NCBI GenBank assembly: GCA_905373325.1
Contig: CAJPTB010000044.1
Location: 1-9,681, forward strand
Source of the DNA: an uncultured Ancrocorticia sp.
Lineage (GTDB): Bacteria > Actinomycetota > Actinomycetes > Actinomycetales > Actinomycetaceae
Direction: 5' to 3'
Length of the DNA: 9,681 nt
A program made the translations under genes and the position numbers. The notes under the pieces are model-generated. The model did not search any database. It was not told the DNA's origin and worked only from the letters and a program-made list of their open reading frames with translations. Positions within the stretch are counted from its first letter, which is position 1. Every line of letters starts with the position of its first letter. Shown here one piece after another: positions 1 through 5,984 of the stretch.

Positions 1-1
1 T

Positions 2-649
2 TCCTACATCGGGGGCGAAACGAAAGAGAAGGCCGACGTTCCGGCCGCCCTCACCGGCGACGCCAACGCGCAGGCCCGCTCGATGGCCAACGAATTCTCT
101 CACCAGGCCAAAGAGAACGAAAACAACGAGACGATCACCTGTTCCGCCTCCGGGGCGGCCGGAGCGCGGGCGGCGTTTGCCAGCTCGCACCAAGGCGGCC
201 AAATCGTCATGCCCCTCCAGCAGGGCGTCTATCGTTTGACGTCGGCCTTCGGATATCGCGTCGACCCGATCTACGGCGACGTCTCGATGCACGCCGGCCA
301 GGATTTCGCGGCGCCGATGGGCACTCCGATCCACGCAGTCGCCGACGGCGTTGTCACCCACGCCGGCGCCGGGATTCAGGGGCGTTCGAGCAACCTCATC
401 ATCGTCAAGCACGAGATCGGCGGAAAGACGTACTACACGTGGTACATCCACATGTACGACAACGGGGTTCTCGTCAAGAAGGGCGACACGGTCAAGGCCG
501 GCCAGGTCATTGGAAAAGTGGGCTCCAACGGCAATTCCACCGGCCCGCACCTGCACCTGGAGGTGCACGACCAAAACGACAAGCTCATGAACCCCGTCCA
601 GTTCCTGAAGGATCAGAAGGCGGTCGACGCCTCGCAGGTTTGCGGCTGA
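2..649 (+). CDS. M23 family metallopeptidase (LytM/DUF3-type peptidoglycan endopeptidase), 3' part only
   Basis: The frame is open from base 2, so the gene begins upstream of the window; the ATG at 83 is internal. The visible 215 residues end in an M23 (lysostaphin/LytM-like) catalytic domain. It has an HxxxD zinc pair (His codon 290-292, Asp codon 302-304, in SMHAGQDFAAP), a YIHM segment matching the usual Y-x-H-hydrophobic motif, and a GPHLHLEV motif (His codons 548-550 and 554-556) carrying the third zinc ligand. All key residues are present, so it is probably an active endopeptidase that cuts peptide cross-links in the wall. About 60 polar, Lys/Glu/Asn-rich residues precede the domain and look like a linker. 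The only two cysteines seen (codons 140-142 and 641-643, the latter the second-last residue) flank the domain and could form an extracellular disulfide (inference). The signal peptide, if any, is outside the window. The GDPD gene starts 4 nt after the stop. Confidence 0.93.
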   Translation, partial: SYIGGETKEKADVPAALTGDANAQARSMANEFSHQAKENENNETITCSASGAAGARAAFASSHQGGQIVMPLQQGVYRLTSAFGYRVDPIYGDVSMHAGQDFAAPMGTPIHAVADGVVTHAGAGIQGRSSNLIIVKHEIGGKTYYTWYIHMYDNGVLVKKGDTVKAGQVIGKVGSNGNSTGPHLHLEVHDQNDKLMNPVQFLKDQKAVDASQVCG

Positions 650-653
650 TGCG

Positions 654-1430
654 ATGCTCTATCCCATCGGCGCCCCCATCGTCGTCGCCCACCGCGGCGG
701 CGCGGGGGAGTGCCCGGAGAACACCGCAGAGGCCTTCCTGACCATGGGCGAGCGAGGTTTCCGCTACCTGGAGACCGACGCTCGCGCCACACTCGACGGC
801 GTCGCCGTCCTCAGCCACGATGCGACCTTGGACCGCACCGTCGGCGTCGGCGGGAAAGTCCGCGGCTACACGTGGAGGGAGCTCGCGAGGGTTCGCGGCC
901 GCGAGGGCAGGCCGGCGGCCATGCGCGTGGACGAGGCGTTCGAAAAATACCCCGACGCCGTTTTCAACATCGACGCGAAGTCCGACGACGTCGCAGCCCC
1001 GCTCGCCCGAGCGATACGCGAGGCAGGCGCCCAGAGCAGGGTGTGCGTCGCAAGTTTTTCGGAGCGACGGCTGCGGCGCTTGCGAGGCGAGCTGCCGGGG
1101 ACCGCGAGCTCGCTGGGCATAGGCGCCATCGCCAGGATCGTCGCGGCCTCGCGAGCAAGGAAAGGGGCGGTGCGTCGGCGTCTGCTCAAAGGCCTTCCCG
1201 AGGCCCAAGTCGCCCAAGTCCCGCTTTCCTTCCGCGGGGTTCCGGTGCTGACGGAGAGATTCGTCGCGTCGGCGCACGAGGCGGGAATCGCGGTCCACGC
1301 GTGGACGATCGACGACGTCGACGTCGCCGCCCGGCTTCTCGACATGGGTGTGGACGGCATTATCACGGACGTTCCGACTGCGATGTACGAGGGGCTGCGG
1401 GAACGAGGGCTCCCGGTCAGCCGCTCGTAG
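654..1430 (+). CDS. Glycerophosphodiester phosphodiesterase (GDPD family)
   Basis: The product has 258 residues and no signal peptide or membrane segment, so it is probably cytoplasmic. GDPD enzymes hydrolyse glycerophosphodiesters to sn-glycerol 3-phosphate and an alcohol. The whole single-domain TIM barrel is recognisable: AHRGG with catalytic His13, PENT (Glu22-Asn23), ETDAR with metal ligands Glu40 and Asp42, SHD with catalytic His55, NIDAK (Asp107, Lys109), HAWTIDD near residue 217, and GVDGIITDVP near the C terminus. Length is normal for the short bacterial GDPDs. ATG 654 lies 4 nt after the peptidase stop with no clear Shine-Dalgarno, which suggests translational coupling. The pairing of a wall hydrolase and a glycerophosphodiesterase may reflect envelope turnover (inference). 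The last codon and stop sit in a weak GCCGC/GCGGC hairpin (1420-1435) with no T-run, so a terminator is not evident. Substrate cannot be told from sequence. Confidence 0.93.
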   Translation: MLYPIGAPIVVAHRGGAGECPENTAEAFLTMGERGFRYLETDARATLDGVAVLSHDATLDRTVGVGGKVRGYTWRELARVRGREGRPAAMRVDEAFEKYPDAVFNIDAKSDDVAAPLARAIREAGAQSRVCVASFSERRLRRLRGELPGTASSLGIGAIARIVAASRARKGAVRRRLLKGLPEAQVAQVPLSFRGVPVLTERFVASAHEAGIAVHAWTIDDVDVAARLLDMGVDGIITDVPTAMYEGLRERGLPVSRS

Positions 1431-1432
1431 GC

Positions 1433-1468
1433 GGCGCCCCGGTTCATAGCGGCACCCCAGTTCATATG
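1433..1468. repeat. Two-unit 18-bp imperfect tandem repeat
   Basis: Bases 1433-1450 (ggcgccccggttcatagc) and 1451-1468 (ggcaccccagttcatatg) are adjacent 18-bp units with 14 of 18 positions identical. They fill nearly all of the gap between the convergent GDPD gene and the tRNA-Arg 3' end. The first bases of the next 18-bp step (gtacccca, from 1471) also resemble the unit, but those bases belong to the tRNA acceptor stem. The period equals that of the two other arrays in this window. Confidence 0.6.
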
Positions 1469-1471
1469 CTG

Positions 1472-1544
1472 TACCCCAAACAGGATTCGAACCTGCGACC
1501 TTTTGCTCCGGAGGCAAACGCTCTATCCACTGAGCTATTGGGGC
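1472..1544 (-). tRNA. tRNA-Arg (anticodon CCG)
   Basis: Read on the minus strand from 1544, the 73 nt fold into a complete cloverleaf. The acceptor stem is GCCCCAA with TTGGGGT (one G-T pair), the D stem is GCTC/GAGC, and the anticodon stem is TTTGC/GCAAA around the loop CTCCGGA. The variable region is AGGTC, and the T stem GCAGG/CCTGT closes the canonical loop TTCGAAT. The discriminator is A at 1472. The anticodon is CCG (bases 1511 to 1509), which reads the arginine codon CGG. CCA is not encoded, so it must be added by the nucleotidyltransferase. A TAAAGT -10-like hexamer lies 10 nt upstream. The gene diverges from argS, which charges this tRNA. Confidence 0.96.
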
Positions 1545-1554
1545 CTGACACGTA

Positions 1555-1560
1555 ACTTTA
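1555..1560 (-). promoter_or_regulatory. Probable -10 box of the tRNA-Arg promoter
   Basis: The minus strand reads TAAAGT at 1560 to 1555. A start about 6-7 nt downstream would give a leader of only a few nucleotides before the mature tRNA 5' end at 1544. No convincing -35 hexamer was seen at 16-18 nt spacing. Confidence 0.4.
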
Positions 1561-1626
1561 GCAGCTATGACCGAGTTCGCGCTCCTTGGGTCGGCCCGTT
1601 CGCAAGAATGTGTCGGAGCCGCCGCG

Positions 1627-1632
1627 TAGAAT
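1627..1632 (+). promoter_or_regulatory. -10 box for argS, probably giving a leaderless transcript
   Basis: TAGAAT at 1627-1632 fits the actinobacterial TANNNT -10 consensus. Exactly 7 nt separate it from ATG 1640, so transcription would begin at or next to the A of the start codon. No Shine-Dalgarno precedes ATG 1640, as expected for a leaderless message. The -35 region is not recognisable. Confidence 0.5.
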
Positions 1633-1639
1633 TGCGCGC

Positions 1640-3316
1640 ATGACACCCGAAGAACTCAGTCGGCTCGTCGCCGACGAACTTGCCTCCGCCGTCGCCGACG
1701 GCACTGTGACGATCGAGGGCGAGCTGCCCGTCGTGAAGGTGGAGCGCCCTCGGTCTCGCGAGCACGGCGACTGGGCCACGAACGTCGCGATGCGGCTGGC
1801 CAAGCGCGCCGGGAGGAATCCGCGCGAACTGGGCGAGTTCCTTGCGGCGCGGATCGCGGCGCACGACGGGGTGGAAGAAGCCGAAGTCGCGGGGCCCGGG
1901 TTCGTCAACATACGGCTCTCCGCCGCATCTGTCGGCGAGCTCGCCCGGGCCGTCGTCGAGGCGGGCGGCTCCTACGGGCGCACGGAAGGCGCCGCCGGCA
2001 AGACGGTCAACCTCGAATACGTCTCGGCCAATCCCACCGGCCCCCTCCACATCGGCGGAACCCGCTGGGCCGCCGTCGGCGATTCGCTCGCTCGGATCCT
2101 TGAGTTTTCGGGAGCGAAGGTCGTCAAGGAATATTACTTCAACGACCACGGCAATCAGATTGACCGTTTCGCCGCGTCCCTTCTGGCGCGAGCGCGCGGC
2201 GAGGAGGCCCCCGAGGACGGATACGGCGGGCAGTACGTCACAGAGATCGCCGAGAGGGTCGTCGCCGATTCAATCGCCGACGGCGAGCCGGATCCGCGCG
2301 AGCTGCCCGACGAGCAGGCCCTCGAGGCTTTCCGTTCGCGAGGCGTCGAGTTGATGTTCGCCGAAATCAAGTCTTCGCTCCACGATTTCCGCTCCGATTT
2401 CGACGTCTTCTTCCACGAGGATTCGCTCCACGAATCGGGCGCGGTCTCCAAGGCGATCGAGCGTTTGCGCGAGCGCGGCGTCGTCTATGAAAAAGAAGGC
2501 GCCCTGTGGCTTCGCACGACCGACTTCGGCGACGACAAGGACAGGGTGATCGTCAAATCCGATGGCGAAGCGGCCTATTTTGCGGGCGACCTCGCCTATT
2601 ATCTCGACAAGCGCGCCCGCGGCGCGGACAACTGCGTCTACATGCTCGGCGCCGACCATCACGGGTACATCGGCCGCATGTACGCCATGGCGAGGGCCTA
2701 CGGCGATACGGCCGGGCCGGGCGAGAACATGGAGATCCTCATCGGCCAGCTGGTCAACCTCGTCCGCAGCGGCGTTCCCGTGCGCATGTCCAAGAGGGCG
2801 GGAACCGTCGTGACGCTTGAGGACCTCGTCGACGCCGTCGGCGTGGACGCGGCCCGTTATTCGCTCGTCCGGGCCTCCGTGGACACGACGCTCGACCTCG
2901 ACCTCGACCTCGTTGCCTCCCGCACGAACGACAATCCCGTCTACTACGTCCAATACGCCCACGCGCGCACGTGCTCGGTGGCGTCGAACGCCGCCTCCCA
3001 CGGCGTCAGGCGCGAGGACGGATTCGCACCCGGTCTGCTGGACGCCGTCGATTCCGAGCTTCTCGGTACGCTTGCGCGCTTCCCCGACGTCGCGGCCCAG
3101 TCGGCGACTCTTCGCGAGCCCCACCGCGTTGCGCGCTACCTCGAGGAGGTTGCGGCCGCATACCATGCATGGTATGGTAAAGCTCGGGTTACGCCTCGCG
3201 CGGAAGAGAAGGTCACCGATCTTCATAGAACGCGCTTGTGGGTGAACGACGCCGCAGGCGTGGTTCTTGCCAACGGGCTGGGCCTGCTCGGCGTCAGCGC
3301 TCCGGAGAGGATGTAG
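1640..3316 (+). CDS. argS: Arginyl-tRNA synthetase
   Basis: The 558-residue class I aminoacyl-tRNA synthetase attaches arginine to tRNA-Arg using ATP. The N-terminal ~110 residues form the ArgS-specific domain that contacts the tRNA D-loop. The Rossmann catalytic core carries the ATP signature HIGG at residues 137-140 in the actinobacterial form [14 protein letters not shown], and the second signature MSKR at 383-386. The C-terminal ~125 residues are the all-helical DALR anticodon-binding domain, recognisable by [11 protein letters not shown] and the terminal LGVSAPERM. Length is normal. The frame is open back to TTG 1586, but I prefer ATG 1640: homology begins there, and a TAGAAT -10 box sits 7 nt upstream, implying a leaderless start. 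lysA follows after 7 nt, so the two are probably one transcript. An 18-bp perfect palindrome lies at 3159-3176, within the coding sequence. Confidence 0.97.
   Translation: MTPEELSRLVADELASAVADGTVTIEGELPVVKVERPRSREHGDWATNVAMRLAKRAGRNPRELGEFLAARIAAHDGVEEAEVAGPGFVNIRLSAASVGELARAVVEAGGSYGRTEGAAGKTVNLEYVSANPTGPLHIGGTRWAAVGDSLARILEFSGAKVVKEYYFNDHGNQIDRFAASLLARARGEEAPEDGYGGQYVTEIAERVVADSIADGEPDPRELPDEQALEAFRSRGVELMFAEIKSSLHDFRSDFDVFFHEDSLHESGAVSKAIERLRERGVVYEKEGALWLRTTDFGDDKDRVIVKSDGEAAYFAGDLAYYLDKRARGADNCVYMLGADHHGYIGRMYAMARAYGDTAGPGENMEILIGQLVNLVRSGVPVRMSKRAGTVVTLEDLVDAVGVDAARYSLVRASVDTTLDLDLDLVASRTNDNPVYYVQYAHARTCSVASNAASHGVRREDGFAPGLLDAVDSELLGTLARFPDVAAQSATLREPHRVARYLEEVAAAYHAWYGKARVTPRAEEKVTDLHRTRLWVNDAAGVVLANGLGLLGVSAPERM
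3159..3176. repeat. 18-bp perfect palindrome inside argS
   Basis: Bases 3159-3176 read CATACCATGCATGGTATG, identical on both strands. They encode the conserved Tyr-His-Ala-Trp-Tyr segment of the anticodon-binding domain, so the match may be partly a by-product of codon constraint. It is followed by TATGGT (3173-3178), a possible -10 hexamer. Confidence 0.7.
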
Positions 3317-3323
3317 TGCTCAT

Positions 3324-4709
3324 ATGAATCTTGAAAACCTTCCCGCGCCCGAGCCCGACGGCTCGTCGGACGGACCGTGGCCGTCGTCGGCCCGCCGCGT
3401 CGGCGGCGAGATCGCAATCGGCGGCATCGGCGTGAGCGAGTTGGCGGCGGAGTACGGCACGCCGCTTTACATTCTTGACGAGGATGTGCTGCGCGCCCGG
3501 GCGCGCGACTGGAAAGAGGCCATGGACGAGGCCTTCGCCCGCCTCCGGGGGGCTGACGTCTACTACGCGGGCAAGGCTTTTTTGTGCGTCGCCGTAGCCA
3601 AGGCCGTCGCACACGAAGGGCTCGCCGTGGACGCCTGTTCCGAGGGGGAGCTTCGCACGGCGCTGGCCGCGGGCGTTCCGGGCAGCCGCATCGGGATGCA
3701 CGGCAACAACAAGTCGCGCGAAGAGGTCGAGCTCGCTCTGCGGGCGGAAGTCGGGCATTTCGTCGTCGATTCTCTGGCCGAGTTGGAGTTCGTCGATTCG
3801 ATCGCGCGGGACGAGGGCGCCGTCGCCTCCGTCATGCTCAGGGTGACGACCGGGGTGCACGCCGGCGGCCACGAATACATGTCCACCGCTGTGGAGGATC
3901 AAAAATTCGGTCTGTCGATCGCGGGCGGCGCCGCTTGGCAGGCTGTCGAGAAAACGGTGAACGCGCCGAATTTGCGGCTCGTCGGCCTGCATTCGCACAT
4001 CGGCTCGCAGATCCTGGTTGTCGAGGCCTTCGAGGAAGCCGCACGCGCGGTGCTCGACTTGCGGGCCCGGGTCCATCGCGAGATCGGATTGGAGCTTCAC
4101 GAGGTCGACTTCGGCGGAGGCTATGGCATCCGCTACACGGGCGGCGACTCCGTTCCCCCGAGCCCCGCGCAATTGGCAAAGGCCCTCGCGTCCCTCGTCG
4201 CTTCGCACTCCGCGGAGTCGGGGATTGAGCCGCCGAGGGTTTCGATCGAGCCGGGGCGCAACATCGCGGGCCCCGCGGGCGTGACTCTCTACACTGTGGG
4301 GACGGTCAAAACGGTCGAATTGGAGGACGGGCCGCGCCGCTATGTTTCAGTCGACGGCGGGATGAGCGACAATATTCGGCCTGCCTTGTACGACGCCGCG
4401 TACACGGCCGCCCTCGCGTCTCGCGAGGGGAAAGGCGGCGTGAGAAGCAGGGTCGTCGGCAAGCATTGCGAGAGCGGGGACATCGTGGTGCGCGACGTGT
4501 CGCTGCCCGAGGACCTCGCGGCGGGCGACATTCTCGCCGTCCCCGCCACCGGTGCGTACGGGCGGTCGATGGCTTCGAATTACAATCACCTGCCGCGTCC
4601 GGGCGTGGTGGCCGTTCGAGGCGGTGCGTCGCGCTGGATTGTGCGCCGCGAGACCGTGGAAGACCTCCTCGCCCTCGATGCCGACTACCTCCGCCGCGAC
4701 GCGGACTGA
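3324..4709 (+). CDS. lysA: Diaminopimelate decarboxylase
   Basis: The 461-residue PLP enzyme decarboxylates meso-diaminopimelate to L-lysine, the last step of lysine synthesis. It is a fold III (alanine racemase-like) decarboxylase. The PLP lysine is Lys84 in YYAGKAF (many family members have YASKAF). HSHIGSQ lies at 223-229, the glycine-rich phosphate site FGGGYG at 263-268, EPGRN at 309-313, the catalytic CESGD at 382-386, and Tyr412 in the GAYG motif. Length is normal for actinobacterial LysA. ATG 3324 is 7 nt after the argS stop, with a purine-rich GGAGAGG at 3304-3310 (13 nt away, rather far) as the ribosome site; the frame is open further upstream but only through argS-coding DNA. The TGA stop at 4707-4709 lies inside the first unit of an 18-bp tandem array, so in-frame TGA codons recur at 4713, 4725 and 4743. 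Confidence 0.97.
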   Translation: MNLENLPAPEPDGSSDGPWPSSARRVGGEIAIGGIGVSELAAEYGTPLYILDEDVLRARARDWKEAMDEAFARLRGADVYYAGKAFLCVAVAKAVAHEGLAVDACSEGELRTALAAGVPGSRIGMHGNNKSREEVELALRAEVGHFVVDSLAELEFVDSIARDEGAVASVMLRVTTGVHAGGHEYMSTAVEDQKFGLSIAGGAAWQAVEKTVNAPNLRLVGLHSHIGSQILVVEAFEEAARAVLDLRARVHREIGLELHEVDFGGGYGIRYTGGDSVPPSPAQLAKALASLVASHSAESGIEPPRVSIEPGRNIAGPAGVTLYTVGTVKTVELEDGPRRYVSVDGGMSDNIRPALYDAAYTAALASREGKGGVRSRVVGKHCESGDIVVRDVSLPEDLAAGDILAVPATGAYGRSMASNYNHLPRPGVVAVRGGASRWIVRRETVEDLLALDADYLRRDAD

Positions 4710-4757
4710 GGCTGAGGGGAGGTCTGAGGCCGAGGCGAAGACTGAGGCTGCGATGCA
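4704..4757. repeat. Three-unit 18-bp tandem repeat between lysA and aroD
   Basis: Three adjacent 18-bp units start at 4704, 4722 and 4740. The shared core is G(A/T)CTGAGGC(T/C)G; the third unit diverges in its last 7 bases. The array begins within the last two codons of lysA and ends 5 bp before the aroD stop, so it fills the whole gap between these convergent genes. A small perfect hairpin, GCTGC-GAT-GCAGC (4747-4759), overlaps its end but lacks a T-run on either strand. Confidence 0.75.
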
Positions 4758-4762
4758 GCAGG

Positions 4763-5575
4763 CTAAAAATTCGCCGACTGCGCGGAATCCAGCAGGTCAA
4801 GCGCCGGGCGAAGATCCGAGACCGGGACCTGGCCCGGGGCCGAACCTCTGCCGACGGCGGCGAACGTCGCGCATGAGCCGAAAACGCCGCCCGCGATGCG
4901 CGAGAGCACCCCGATTGGCCCCATCGCGACGGTGATGAGTGGACGGTCAAAAGTGCGCGAGGCCCGATGCGTCGCGTTCAGGAGAACGAGCAGATCGTCC
5001 ACGGAGGCTGGCATGCAGGCGAGCTTGAGGACGTCCGCTCCGGCGGCGTCCATGGCCTCGAACCGGGAGATGATCTCCTCGGACGCCGGCGTGGCGTGAA
5101 AATCGTGGTAGGAGGCCAAGACGGCCACGCCTGCCTCGTGCGCGCCGCCGATGACTTCCCTCACTGTCAATTCGTGGCGGAATGCTTCGACGTCGATCGC
5201 GCTGACCTTTCCCGATCGGGCGACGGCCAGGAGCAGGTCCCGATAAGCGGAGGCCTCGATCGCCTTTCCTCCTTCGTCCGCGGTGCGGAAAGTCGCCAAG
5301 ACGGGCAGATCGGTGAAGCCCGCAAGCGTTTCGAGGGCTGAGAGGACGTCAATCGAAGGGGCGAGGAAATCCATCCGCCATTCGACGACGTCCACGCCGT
5401 TCCCCGCACCGCTCGCGGTTTGCCCGCCGAGCTTCGCGATGCTCGCAGTTTGCTCCTTGATTTCGTCGAAGGTCTCCGCCGTGACGGGGACGATGACCTT
5501 CGTCCGGCCTTCGCCGAGGACGACGCCGCCGAGGGCTGCCGTCCTTTTCACGCTGCTCGTGCCGTCGTTGCTCAT
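4763..5575 (-). CDS. aroD: 3-dehydroquinate dehydratase, type I
   Basis: The 270-residue class I dehydroquinase converts 3-dehydroquinate to 3-dehydroshikimate through a Schiff base (third step of the shikimate pathway). The diagnostic residues are all present: Glu65 in VVEWRMDF, catalytic His157 in SYHDFHATP, Schiff-base Lys184 in ADVLKLACMP, Arg226 in GVLSRIAGGVFGS, and the substrate-loop motif SAPGQ at 245-249. The start is ATG 5575 because AGAAAGG lies 7 nt upstream and homology begins soon after; the frame stays open far upstream, but only through repeat DNA and antisense hom. Residues 50-60 (GGQTASGAGNG) form a Gly/Ala/Ser-rich loop just before the second strand that looks like an insertion and explains the slightly long product. 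Most actinobacteria use the unrelated type II enzyme (AroQ). The gene faces lysA tail to tail, interrupts the usual lysA-hom order, and is flanked by 18-bp arrays. Confidence 0.96.
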   Translation of the reverse strand: MSNDGTSSVKRTAALGGVVLGEGRTKVIVPVTAETFDEIKEQTASIAKLGGQTASGAGNGVDVVEWRMDFLAPSIDVLSALETLAGFTDLPVLATFRTADEGGKAIEASAYRDLLLAVARSGKVSAIDVEAFRHELTVREVIGGAHEAGVAVLASYHDFHATPASEEIISRFEAMDAAGADVLKLACMPASVDDLLVLLNATHRASRTFDRPLITVAMGPIGVLSRIAGGVFGSCATFAAVGRGSAPGQVPVSDLRPALDLLDSAQSANF

Positions 5576-5582
5576 GCCGTTG

Positions 5583-5589
5583 CCTTTCT
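5583..5589 (-). promoter_or_regulatory. Shine-Dalgarno of aroD
   Basis: The minus strand reads AGAAAGG here, matching the 16S anti-SD complement (AGAAAGGAGG), 7 nt before ATG 5575. It settles the aroD start in a frame that stays open for more than 600 bp upstream. Confidence 0.75.
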
Positions 5590-5606
5590 CGACTGTTTCT
5601 CGAGCC

Positions 5607-5686
5607 TGGATTCTCCTATTTTTCGGGCGTGGATTCTCCGAACTCGAATTCGCCGGGATTCGAATCGGCCCGGGCTTCGATTCTCC
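5607..5686. repeat. Degenerate ~23-bp repeat array upstream of aroD
   Basis: GATTCTCC occurs at 5609-5616, 5632-5639 and 5679-5686, and a related GATTCGAA at 5657-5664, giving spacings of 23, 25 and 22 bp. The first two copies share TGGATTCTCC. Within the array lie the palindromes CGAATTCG (5645-5652), GATTCGAATC (5657-5666) and GCCCGGGC (5668-5675). The last sits between inverted arms GAATCG (5663-5668) and CGATTC (5678-5683). The array ends about 32 bp upstream of the aroD start codon, so it would overlap the aroD promoter or leader. Confidence 0.5.
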
Positions 5687-5760
5687 CAGATTTTCGTCAA
5701 AGGGGTTTACGGGGGCGGCAGGGCGCGCGAGGGCGCGAGCATTGTGCGCAGGCGAGGGCC

Positions 5761-5940
5761 GCGGACTGCGGCGCTCTTGTGGACTGCGGCATTCTTTTGG
5801 GTCGCAGCGCTCTTGCGGACCGCGGCCTCCTTGCGGACCGTGACGCCCTTGCGGACTGCGGCGCCCTTGTGGGTCGCAGCGCTTTTGTGGCACGTGGCAA
5901 AAGGCTTCGGACAGGCGAGAGACTGTGGACAGGTGAGCCT
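5761..5940. repeat. 18-bp tandem repeat array upstream of hom
   Basis: Seven clear 18-bp units start at 5761, 5779, 5797, 5815, 5833, 5851 and 5869. The dominant form is GCGGACTGCGGCGCYCTT; units 3 and 7 belong to a variant built on GGGTCGCAGCGCT. Units 1 and 6 match at 17 of 18 bases and units 3 and 7 at 16 of 18, so variants recur along the array, consistent with block duplication. The period continues in degraded form: GGACAGGCGAG (5909-5919) and GGACAGGTGAG (5927-5937) are also 18 bp apart. The array ends 44 bp before hom. Confidence 0.85.
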
Positions 5941-5984
5941 CATCGGCCCGATGGCGGTAAGCTACTTCCAGCGAAAGGAGAACA

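Larger units (their letters stand above)
5576..5984. other. 409-bp repeat-rich divergent gap between aroD and hom
   Basis: This is the longest gene-free stretch. From the aroD side it holds the aroD ribosome site, a degenerate array of about 23 bp (5607-5686), about 70 bp of unstructured GC-rich DNA, an 18-bp tandem array (5761-5940), and the hom ribosome site. Several frames on both strands are open across it because the 18-bp period is a multiple of three and the units lack stops. The translations are hexapeptide reiterations with no recognisable domain, so I treat the region as noncoding. Promoters for both genes should lie here. The only -10-like hexamer seen for hom is TAAGCT (5958-5963), with a poor -35 match; none was convincing for aroD. 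Confidence 0.6.

Noticed and set aside
1420..1435. GCCGC/GCGGC hairpin at the GDPD stop as an intrinsic terminator
   Set aside because: Short stem with the stop codon in the loop and no following T-run.
1586..1639. argS start at TTG 1586
   Set aside because: The extra 18 residues are not family-like, and the -10 box at 1627-1632 would place the transcript start after it.
585..1646. Long minus-strand frame of 353 codons
   Set aside because: It is the antisense of the GDPD gene and the tRNA, Arg/Pro-rich, with no domain; typical of GC-rich shadows.
2891..2912. CTCGAC hexamer reiteration in argS
   Set aside because: It encodes an Asp-Leu repeat that is normal in actinobacterial ArgS at this place (TLDLDLDL), so it is protein-driven.
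3574..3583. Run of six T in lysA as a programmed frameshift site
   Set aside because: The LysA frame is continuous and complete across it, and no alternative product is evident.
4747..4759. GCTGC-GAT-GCAGC hairpin as a bidirectional terminator between lysA and aroD
   Set aside because: The stem is only 5 bp and no T-run follows on either strand.
5695..5700. TTGACG on the minus strand as a -35 box for aroD
   Set aside because: No -10-like hexamer occurs at 16-19 nt spacing; the nearest candidates are about 9 or 31 nt away.
5707..5943. Minus-strand frame giving a Lys/Ala-rich hexapeptide repeat resembling histone-like protein tails
   Set aside because: No other domain or ribosome site accompanies it, and other frames across the same array also read through as hexapeptide repeats.
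5905..5984. Threonine/isoleucine attenuator leader peptide before hom
   Set aside because: No short frame rich in Thr or Ile codons and no terminator-like hairpin were found.
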